Below, one piece after another: positions 36,101 to 43,700 of a DNA stretch of 64,000 nt. Every line of letters begins with the position of its first letter. The stretch's first letter is position 1. This DNA is from Lewinellaceae bacterium (GTDB lineage: Bacteria; Bacteroidota; Bacteroidia; Chitinophagales; Saprospiraceae), in contig JACJYA010000010.1 in assembly GCA_020636315.1 (NCBI GenBank), forward strand, positions 186,001 through 250,000. The letters are read 5' to 3'. A program made the position numbers and the translations under genes. The notes under the pieces are model-generated. The model did not search any database, was not told the DNA's origin, and saw only the letters and a list, made by a program, of their open reading frames with translations.

Positions 36101-37733
36101 TGTTCGATTTGATCTTCAGCACGTCGTAGTCCGTCTTCTTCCGGTGGGCATCCGCATAGAGGGCCACTTTATCCTTAACTTCCACCATTTCATCATCACT
36201 GTTGTAATTGATGAATCCCCTGGCGACCATATCGTACAGCAAACCTTTGATGTTCTCGACGGAGAACCGGTTGTTGATCTTCATGGCCACTTCGTTGGCG
36301 GGAAGGTCGTTCTTCCCCTCCTTGTCCTTCATCACCTTCAGAACGGCAATAGGGTTTACCGTAGCAATATTCTGGAGTTGCTGGTAATCCTTTTCCGTGA
36401 AATAGTTGAAAGATTCGAACTCAACCACTGGTTTGCGGTGGATGGGAATTTTTTCCCGCCCGATGGCGACTGAATCCTGGTCCAGATAGGCAATGATGTT
36501 ATCGGCGTGAATATTGACCTTGTGCAGAGAGCTGAAAAAAGGGTTTCGGTCACTGGCGCGGTCTCCACGGGAAAGGGCCATCTCCCGGTTGCGAATATCA
36601 AACCGGACATTAACGGACGGATGGTAAATGGAGTCCTGCCCGAACCGGAGCACGCCTTCCACTCCCTGCCCGGCGATCAGCTCCTCCCGCCGGATGGTAA
36701 ACAATTCGGAGGACCCCCGGAAAGCAGTTTTGCTGTTGGCATCCTCGATCAGGATCTCGGCCGGGCGGTCTTTGGTTCCAAAACCGTAAACCGTTTTTCC
36801 GTTCAGCCGGAAGCCCCCAATATAATGAACTCCCTCCCCAATGTTATTGATCTCCAGCACCCTTTCATCCGATTCAAACCGGGGAAAAGACCCCTCTGTG
36901 GCGTCATTGCTGGCCACCAGTTTATCGCTGAAGGAACCTTTAATGAGGCGGCCTTCTCCAAAGAAAACCGGATAGTGCATCTTGGCTTCTCTGACCTCGT
37001 ACAGGCTCTTGATCACTTCAAATTCATAAGCGCCCAGCTCCGCATATACTTCGGGCCCCAGGCCGTGCCGTTCCCAGGTGACGCGCCCTCCTTCTCCTCT
37101 CCACAAGCGCTGGTTGGGCAGAAAATAACCGGAAGTATTATAAATGAATATGGAATCCGTCCGGCGGTTAGCCATGAGGTCCAGGTTGGCAAAATAGATC
37201 TCTCCTTCGCCTTCCTCATCGTTAAACCGGAATTCATAATCATTGGCCAGGGCATACCAGGAGGTGCCTCCGGATTCGGAATAACGAAGGGCCTGCCGTT
37301 CAAAGAACAATTTGGAGGCCTCGACGAACTCATCAAAAGGTTTAAGGTGGCGGTTCTCAATGTTGGCCAGTATCTTATCCAGCACTTCATGCCATTGCCT
37401 GAAGTGCCGTTCCGGGTCACTGGCCTTCTTTATCATGGATAAGGCGTTGAGGTAATTTTCAAAGTAAGGGCTGGCCATCATGCGCTGAGCCAGCATGGCG
37501 TTGCCCGTCTTCAGTATCTGCCCGGTCTCTTCTTCATTGAACATTCCGCTGCTGAAAACACTGGCAAATTCTTTATAGGCATTTTCCAGGGCCTGCCGCT
37601 TGCTGGCGGTCATATATTCTTCCAGCTGGCGCATGAATTCGGCGTGGTCATCCGAAAACTGTTCCAGGCGCTGGCCAAATGCAGAAAAAGAGAGCAATAG
37701 CAACAGGTATAGTAAAAAATAAATTTTTTTCAT
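33165..37733 (-). CDS. Very large secreted protein of unknown function
   Basis: 1522 residues from the ATG at 37733, chosen because it starts a strong signal peptide (KIYFLLYLLLLLSFSAFGQ). The first ~200 residues are helical and charged; the remainder is beta-rich with many short strands, suggesting an elongated beta-solenoid or beta-helix-like structure. Recurrent phrases describe the pattern: NNIGEGVHYIGGF, LTPGGLKGDGTFDWDKATMRS, RGGVMGTLNNARIIADT, GVFRYDQEKDQFIFGDS, IGGNMRGNQLVFRNRDG. These recall LptD/OstA- or AsmA-like repetitive envelope proteins, but I recognise no named family. No sorting domain or OmpA-like end is visible. It follows prmA by 76 bases on the same strand. Confidence 0.8.
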   Translation of the reverse strand: MKKIYFLLYLLLLLSFSAFGQRLEQFSDDHAEFMRQLEEYMTASKRQALENAYKEFASVFSSGMFNEEETGQILKTGNAMLAQRMMASPYFENYLNALSMIKKASDPERHFRQWHEVLDKILANIENRHLKPFDEFVEASKLFFERQALRYSESGGTSWYALANDYEFRFNDEEGEGEIYFANLDLMANRRTDSIFIYNTSGYFLPNQRLWRGEGGRVTWERHGLGPEVYAELGAYEFEVIKSLYEVREAKMHYPVFFGEGRLIKGSFSDKLVASNDATEGSFPRFESDERVLEINNIGEGVHYIGGFRLNGKTVYGFGTKDRPAEILIEDANSKTAFRGSSELFTIRREELIAGQGVEGVLRFGQDSIYHPSVNVRFDIRNREMALSRGDRASDRNPFFSSLHKVNIHADNIIAYLDQDSVAIGREKIPIHRKPVVEFESFNYFTEKDYQQLQNIATVNPIAVLKVMKDKEGKNDLPANEVAMKINNRFSVENIKGLLYDMVARGFINYNSDDEMVEVKDKVALYADAHRKKTDYDVLKIKSNTDSTNAIMNLRDNRIDIRGVDFVEFSEKQRVAVIPFNKRITMLPNRDIDLDAKVFAGFSTLEGKDFHFKYDEFQFNLDSIRYFDLFIPTGKMNNGQPEAVSIGSRIEHLSGVLLIDAPSNKSGQDDIPLFPSLQSKDNSFVFYDYPKTQKGVYKRDSFYFQLEPFSFNHLDYYTKEDIQFDGTLFSADIFPPFDETVTLQADTSLGFITNTPAEGYPAYQKKGNYDGEVSLSNVGLLAKGNVKYLGASIYSEDIIFMPKQMLASAERFNLEESREEGLEVPRAQGFDVKIDWRPYKDSMYIRSEEAPFALFQEGVHTLDGTLILTPGGLKGDGTFDWDKATMRSHLFSFGAFSSTADTTDVKIKTQDLKDIALETSNVKSDVDFDEEIATFKANDEFLETTLPAIQYKTSMNEFTWEMAKESITFKSDPTKPGRFVSIHPDQDSLFFEGGEAFYDLKTDELKVSGVPFVVAADAFIYPDSNYLEIGRGGVMGTLNNARIIADTLNRYHVINRATVDILGKRLYRATGFYEYNIGDKQQEIEFANIVGQPVGKGAYSQKRVVTRATGEVTPEDNFYIDHKTEFRGRISLEAESKNLSFEGFARLESEKLPHRFWFTVSSKADKNNLVINYDEPKNYDGEPLATGFFLSKETAEVYPRVMMPLFFRKDRPILPVKGVFRYDQEKDQFIFGDSLKVIGGNMRGNQLVFRNRDGKLEGEGAFLMGSGLNYVKVDAAGTMRSEFVEVAPKEQENMIISDTMNFAAPLAPPEQVYQVETDVMTGIKMIVPERLLKIMITDIESMSFDASPVVYLTDLDFYRKATANLLPPGKEADAALASLGTGLLDIPEKVNPYTFLFSRIPMKWNAEYQSFISMKDKNAVASINGEPINRMLESYIEFKMPSNDDDRLYIYIKSPSELFYFFGFKQGILSVTSNNPAFMEELAGMKTKEKVMKMEDGNTYEIQDVDVGTARLFYNRVKAARK

Positions 37734-37809
37734 TGTGTAGTATGAAATTTGAGGGCAGATGGCACAACCGGCCTGAAGATGCAGAGGCAGCCATCGCAAC
37801 CTTCTGTCG

Positions 37810-38631
37810 TTAACGAACAAAACGAAGACAACTCCACTCTCCTCGCCGGGCTTTATCGGTAAGGCCCAGGTTTGCCGCTGCCGCCCGGCCAGACACCAGG
37901 CTTTCATCAACAGTAAGAATACCGGAAACTAACAAGATCCCGCCGGGAGCGAGTTTCCCATATAACGCCCCGAGCGAGTTTAATATTACGTTTCTGTTAA
38001 TGTTTGCCAGAATATATTCATACCCGCCTCCCGGAATGGCATCCAGAGTGCCATGAAAGGCGCTGATATGCCCGCAGTCATTTGCCCGGGCATTGTCCAG
38101 GGTATTTTCATAGGCCGCCTTTTCAATATCTACTGCATCGATGTGTGCAGCTCCCATCTTATCGGCCAGAATGGCGAGAATGCCGGTGCCACAACCATAG
38201 TCCAGAACTTTGAGGGCATGGAAATCCTCCCCGGCCATCCGTTCTATCATCATATAGGTTGTGGCATGATGGCCTGTACCGAAGGCCATGCGGGGGCTGA
38301 TGACAATTTCGTACTCCACCCTTTCCATGGGCTCGTGAAAATCGGCACGGACACCGCAAAAATCCCCTACCCGGATCGGAGAAAAGTTGGATTCCCAAAG
38401 CTTATTCCAGTTCCTGGAAGGGATCAGGCGGCGCTCATAGCTCAAGGAGAGCCTGTCGGCAATTCCTGACAATTCGCTTTCCACCCAATCGGAATGTTGG
38501 TCCATTCGCAGGTAGGCGCAAAGCCCATCTTCCGCTTCCTCAAAACTGTCAAAAGGCAATTCACTGAGAAAGGCCAGCGCTATCTCTTTGAGCGCATCAG
38601 GGGCCTTGATATCATAGCAATAGTAATCCAT
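37810..38631 (-). CDS. prmA: Ribosomal protein L11 methyltransferase
   Basis: 273 residues from the ATG at 38631. PrmA trimethylates ribosomal protein L11 using S-adenosylmethionine. The N-terminal ~85 residues form the L11-recognition domain. The catalytic domain has SPRMAFGTGHHATTYMM (~110), the SAM-binding loop VLDYGCGTGILAI (~142), AVDIEKAAYENTLDN (~163) and the motif ILANINRNVIL (~209), which replaces the NPPY of other methyltransferases. The length is slightly shorter than E. coli PrmA (293), as in other Bacteroidota. It sits between DinB and the giant secreted protein in a leftward run. Confidence 0.93.
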   Translation of the reverse strand: MDYYCYDIKAPDALKEIALAFLSELPFDSFEEAEDGLCAYLRMDQHSDWVESELSGIADRLSLSYERRLIPSRNWNKLWESNFSPIRVGDFCGVRADFHEPMERVEYEIVISPRMAFGTGHHATTYMMIERMAGEDFHALKVLDYGCGTGILAILADKMGAAHIDAVDIEKAAYENTLDNARANDCGHISAFHGTLDAIPGGGYEYILANINRNVILNSLGALYGKLAPGGILLVSGILTVDESLVSGRAAAANLGLTDKARRGEWSCLRFVR

Positions 38632-38667
38632 ACTTTGGCTTAAGAACAATGAAGAGGGCAGGATGAA

Positions 38668-39192
38668 TCAACGCCTGGAAACACCTGCCTGGCCATTGCG
38701 GTGTTTAAGGGTGGAAGGGGCCACGCCCAGTTCTTCACCGACCGAAACATCGGGAAGGGCTTCCTTCAACCCGATTTTTATCAGAGCCAGGTGGTGCACT
38801 GCATGGTCATAGGCAAACATGAGTTCCCTTCCCACTGAGGATTCCACCACCGGCCGGCCGGCCTCCAGAAAAGAAGAAAAGTCAGCCCTGACTTTCAACA
38901 ACTGGTTTTCCTCAAGATGGCGGCAGGCATTTCCCAGGCCCTGAAAGGCCATTTCGGCAAAAAGCGGGTCCTTCTCCATTTCTTCATTCCGCTGACGGGA
39001 AGCATAATCGACCAGGCCTTCCGGAATGCCCCGAAGCAGGCAATCGTAAAAATCAAAAATATGGCGAAAGTGTTGTCCCAGAGTAGCTTCATTGAAAACC
39101 ACGAGAGGCTTCGAATAGGCCTGCGTAGAAATCAGCTGCAACAATTGTTTGATCTGCCGGGTAATGAAAATGGTGCCTTCTTTACAATTCAT
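38668..39192 (-). CDS. DinB-like four-helix metal-binding protein
   Basis: 174 residues, helical throughout. Likely metal ligands are in LGQHFRHIFDFYDCLL (His ~43/46) and YDHAVHHLALIKIGL (His ~129-133), matching the His triad of the DinB/YfiT fold. DinB-family proteins are thought to act in thiol-dependent or stress-related chemistry (for example bacillithiol transferases); the substrate is not evident. It lies 32 bases after folD and 36 bases before prmA on the same strand, consistent with an operon. Confidence 0.75.
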   Translation of the reverse strand: MNCKEGTIFITRQIKQLLQLISTQAYSKPLVVFNEATLGQHFRHIFDFYDCLLRGIPEGLVDYASRQRNEEMEKDPLFAEMAFQGLGNACRHLEENQLLKVRADFSSFLEAGRPVVESSVGRELMFAYDHAVHHLALIKIGLKEALPDVSVGEELGVAPSTLKHRNGQAGVSRR

Positions 39193-39224
39193 CGATAAAT
39201 CAGTTGGTGCGGTATTATTTCTTG

Positions 39225-40106
39225 TTAAACATAAATCTCTCCTTTTGCGGCCTTAAGCGTGTTGATCAAAAGTGACACAACTGTCAGTTGCCCGACCCCA
39301 CCGGGAACAGGAGTGATCAGGCTGGCTTTGGGGCTTACCGAGCCAAAGTCGATATCTCCACACAGGCGATACCCCTTTTCCGTATCCGGAGCTTCAACCC
39401 GGTTGATGCCCACATCGATGGCCACAACGCCTTCTTTAACCATATCCCCCCTGATAAACTCCGGAATGCCAATGGCGGCAATTATGATGTCGGCCCGGCG
39501 AAGGTGATCCGGCAGATCTTTGGTCCTGCTGTGGCAGATGGTAACCGTTGCATTTCCGGGATAAGCTTTCCGGGAAAGCAAAATACTGATCGGCGTCCCA
39601 ACGATATTGCTCCTGCCTACTACCACCACCTCTTTCCCCTCCGTTTGTATTTCATAGCGCCGGATCATTTCCAGGATGCCGGCCGGAGTGGCGGGAAGGT
39701 AGCAGGGCAGGCCCTGGGCCATACGCCCGAAGTTGACGGGATGGAACCCATCGACGTCCTTTTCCGGATTAATGGCGAGGGTCACTTTCTCTTCATCGAT
39801 GTGGCCGGGCAGCGGCAACTGTACGATAAAGCCATCTACTTCTTCATCCTGGTTCAGTTGTCCGACAATATCCAGTAATTCTGCCTCCCCAACATCCGCC
39901 GGCCTGCGGATCAGGGTGGAACGAAAACCCACTTTCTCGCAAGAGCGCACCTTATTGCGAACATAGACCTGGCTGGCAGGGTGGTCACCAACCAAAACGG
40001 CTGCCAGGTGCGGAGGCCGCCCTCCTTTTTCCTTGATCTTTGTTACTTCTTCGGCAAGTTCTGCCCGGATGTCTCTGGCAAGTTGCCTTCCATCGAGAAT
40101 ATTCAT
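39225..40106 (-). CDS. folD: Bifunctional methylenetetrahydrofolate dehydrogenase/cyclohydrolase FolD
   Basis: 293 residues from the ATG at 40106. FolD interconverts 5,10-methylene-, 5,10-methenyl- and 10-formyl-tetrahydrofolate in the cytosolic one-carbon pool, feeding purine and formyl-Met synthesis. Visible motifs: YVRNKVRSCEKVGF (catalytic Lys, ~50-63), DGFIVQLPLPGHI (~97), PEKDVDGFHPVN (~118), VVVVGRSNIVGTPISILL (NADP site, ~160) and TPVPGGVGQLTVVSLLINT near the end. Length and motifs are complete. It is the first gene of the leftward folD-DinB-prmA run. Confidence 0.96.
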   Translation of the reverse strand: MNILDGRQLARDIRAELAEEVTKIKEKGGRPPHLAAVLVGDHPASQVYVRNKVRSCEKVGFRSTLIRRPADVGEAELLDIVGQLNQDEEVDGFIVQLPLPGHIDEEKVTLAINPEKDVDGFHPVNFGRMAQGLPCYLPATPAGILEMIRRYEIQTEGKEVVVVGRSNIVGTPISILLSRKAYPGNATVTICHSRTKDLPDHLRRADIIIAAIGIPEFIRGDMVKEGVVAIDVGINRVEAPDTEKGYRLCGDIDFGSVSPKASLITPVPGGVGQLTVVSLLINTLKAAKGEIYV

Positions 40107-40745
40107 CAAAAGAGTTATTTGGTAAAGGTTTACAATTCAAGCCTTCCGGAGAAAGCCCCGGCATTTCGTCAAACTCAACTTCAACCGCAAATCTACAAAT
40201 TTATACGGGAGGTGAAGCAGCCGGCTCGCTTCTGTACCTTCCAACCACAAACGATATGCCGGGGCCCGAAAAAAAACCTGAGGCCAATCTACCCCTCCCC
40301 TCTTCCGCTAACCAAATAATTGTCGGCGGAAAGAAATTAATTTAACAGTAGTTACTGAGTAGTTTTAGCCGAATAAAATAATTTTGCTTCACGAGAATGA
40401 AAAAGCTTAACAAATATTATGAAGATTTTTTATACAGTTTTTATAAGTTTTTTTTCTAACTTTGTTTTAGCACGTAAAACATCCTATCAAGCTTGTGGCT
40501 GTCTCCTATCCTCCGAATTCCGGCAGATAGGATACTCTGGCCCGGAGCCTGTTCTAAAAACCACCCAGTTATTTTCATTAGCTATCTTTTCTTCTCCAGA
40601 TTTCTCCTGCAAGCCCGGAGCCCCGGTATTTTCGGTTTCAGGGGCCGGCTGCATAAGTTCCTGCTCCTCGTGAGCTGTCTTGCCCTTTGCTGAATAACAG
40701 ATCATAATTCCAGAAGCTATTGTCAAACCATGCAAATTTTTGTTC
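40107..40745. other. 639-base gap before the giant adhesin gene
   Basis: No convincing gene. The stretch 40320-40470 is strongly A+T-rich and ends with TAACTTTG (40457-40464), a perfect match to the Bacteroidota -7 element TAnnTTTG pointing toward the adhesin gene. This would imply a ~275-base leader. Divergent promoters for folD should also lie here. No riboswitch was recognised. Confidence 0.5.
40457..40464 (+). promoter_or_regulatory. Candidate -7 promoter element TAACTTTG
   Basis: TAACTTTG matches TAnnTTTG exactly within an A+T-rich region upstream of the giant adhesin. No clear -33 TTTG is visible at the usual distance, so this is a candidate only. Confidence 0.4.
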
Positions 40746-43700
40746 ATGAGAATCTCTACAAGGATCATGGTGCCAATTATGGCAACTATCATGGTATTTG
40801 CTGCCTTCCCGGCTGTTTCTCAAACTTTTACAATGGGAAGCCAGGCTTCCGCCAACACCTGCAGCGGGCTCTTCGTTGACAGCGGCGGCAATAACGGAGG
40901 CTATGGGCCCAATGAGAATTCCACCATTACGATCTGCCCTGATTCGCCAGGCAGCTACATCCAGCTGAGCTTTTCAGGGGTGGACATCGACTCCCTCGAT
41001 GCCTTCTGTTTTTACGATGGCCCCGACGCCACTGGCATGCCAATGGTCTGTTATGCCAATAATTTTTATCCGGCCCGCACCTTCCTTGTCCAGGCTACTG
41101 CCGCCAACCCGACGGGATGCCTGACCATCACCTTCGAATCCGATGGCGCTAACGAGGGCGACGGATGGAACGCCGAGATCCGCTGCATCACTGCCTGCCA
41201 GAATATTTTCGTTGACCTGGCAGCTTCCGACCCCGCCGTAGTGCCGGCCGATACCGGCTGGATCGATATCTGCCCCGGCGACCGGGTCTCGTTCACCGGG
41301 CAGGGCATTTACCCTCAAAACGGCATCAACTACCAACATTCCGACTTCACTTCCGAATTCACCTGGGATTTCGGGGATGGAACCATGGCTGTCGGCCCGG
41401 AGGTTTCTCACATTTATGAAGAACCGGGAGGATATATCGTACAGTTGTTCATCAGAGACCAGCGCGGCTGCACCAGCCTCAACTTTCTCAATCAGCGGGT
41501 GAGGGTAGCCACCTATCCCGATTTCTCTACCGGCAACCTGCCCCAGGAGATCTGCGTGGGAGATACCATAGCCCTCAACGCTTCCCTGGACACCCTCAAC
41601 CCCGCAAGCTCGATCTCGGTGATGCCTACAGATGGAAGCTTCCAGACGGCCGGCGTGCTTTCCGATTCGCTCCCCCTCCCGGATGGAACCGGCACATCTT
41701 ACGAAACCAGCATCAGCTTTACTGATTTTTCTCCCGGGCAACTCCTGACCAATATCAACCAGCTGCTGGGGATTTGCGTCAGTATGGAACACTCCTGGAT
41801 GTACGACCTCGATGTGGAAATCGAATGCCCCAATGGCACCAGGGTTGTTCTGCAGGATCAGGAATTCATTACCAATGAGGTCCACCTCGGAGAGCCCTAC
41901 GAAGCCGATGATTTCAATACCCCCTTCCCTCCCGGCCAGGGTGTCGGCTACGATTACTGCTGGACCCCCACTTCCACCAACGGCACCTGGACCGAATATG
42001 CCCAAGGCAACGACCCGGGAGGCCCCGTCCCTTATACCCTGCCCATTGGCGATTACGAATCCTTTGAATCCCTGGATGCTCTGATTGGCTGCCCGCTCAA
42101 CGGGGAATGGACCATAATCGTTACGGACCGCTGGGCCAGTGACAACGGCTGGATCTTCGAATGGAGTATCGACTTCGACCCGTCCCTTTACCCGGCCCTG
42201 GAAACTTACCGGCCCCAACTGGTGGACTTCGAGTGGAAAAACACACCGTCCATTTTTGAATATAGTGCAGACTCCCTGAGTATTATGGCTTCCCCTCAGA
42301 ATGCCGGAACCGCAAGCTATAATTTTACGGTTGTGGACGAATACGGCTGCGCCCATGACACCTCAGTAGCCGTTACCGTACTTCCCTACTCCCATCCGAA
42401 TTGCCATAACTGTTCGGAAAACCTCAGCCCCGCCCCTGATACCATAATTTGCGAAGGAGAGCCGGTCACCCTCGATGTATCTACGGATAATCCTGCCGGA
42501 GAGGCGATCACTTTTGAGGCCGTTCCCCAGGAGCCCTTCGGCAATGGCAATTACCCTCCGGCCAACCCCTTCGAATCCGTTATTGACATCAATAGTATCT
42601 TTCCGGCAACCCTCACCGACCCTCAGGCACAGATCGGTTCGGTTTGCATCAATATCGAAACCAACTGGAATGACGACCTCGATATTTACCTGGAGGCTCC
42701 CAGCGGAGAAATACTCGAGTTGAGCACCGGAAACGGCGGAGGTTCAGATAATTACACCAATACCTGCTTCACCCCCTCCGCTGCTACTCCGATCACCAGC
42801 GGCACAGGGCCATTTACCGGAGAGTTCCAGCCCGAAGGCAACTGGAACAGCCTCCAGGGAGCAACCATCAATGGCCAGTGGAAGCTCATTGCTTCCGACC
42901 GGATCGCCCCGAACGACGTCGGAGAATTCTTCTCCTGGTCGATCACCTTCAATTCTGAAAACATTGTGGAATACTCCTGGGCCGGAGCCGGGTTGAGCTG
43001 TAACGACTGCCCGGCGCCCATAGCCACCCCTACTTCCACCACCACTTACACGGTCAATACAACCGATTCCTATGGTTGTTCCTACTCCGATATGGTTACA
43101 GTGGAGGTGGTAAACGATATTCCCGCTCCCGTGGTCAGTTGTCAACAGAATGACGACGGTTCTCTAACCTTCAGCTGGCAGCCGGTTGGAACTTTTACCC
43201 AGTATGAATTCAACGCCACCCTCAATGGAGTGGCATCGGGCTGGCAGGGGCCCGTAACGGAAAACACTTATACTGCCAATAATCTCTCATTCGGCGACGA
43301 GGTCATCCTCGAAGTCAGGGTCTTCCTCTCTGACAACCAGGGATGCGCCGTAAACGCCGGCAGCACCACCTGTGTATCCGATGCCTGTACTTTATCGGCC
43401 ACCCTCATGGATTTGCCGGCAGGAGTATCCTGTTTCGGCAGCACCGATGGGGCCGCCAGCCTGCAATCCAACGGGGGGACGGCCCCCCTCCAGTACCTGC
43501 TTAACGGTGATCCGGCCGGCAATACCGGCCAGTTCACCAACCTTGCCGCCGGCGATTATGAAGCCGTTGTGGTCGATGGGGCAGGCTGCCGGGATACCGT
43601 TCTGTTCAACATCAGCGAACCGGACAGTATCCGGATCGACATTCAGGTCAATCAACTGATCGATTGCAATGGCGCTTCTACGGGCGAGCTGGAAGCTTCC

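Noticed and set aside
34368..36473. A 701-codon open frame on the plus strand
   Set aside because: It lies wholly antisense to the 1522-residue secreted protein gene, and its translation has no recognisable domain or signal; a compositional shadow.
40487..40747. A possible 86-residue minus-strand gene with a hydrophobic N-terminus
   Set aside because: Its start codon overlaps that of the divergent adhesin, the rest is low-complexity, and no homology or promoter was seen.
40974..42356. A 460-codon minus-strand frame inside the giant adhesin gene
   Set aside because: The plus-strand frame has clear CUB, PKD and P domains; the antisense product is only a mirror of a GC-rich repetitive gene.
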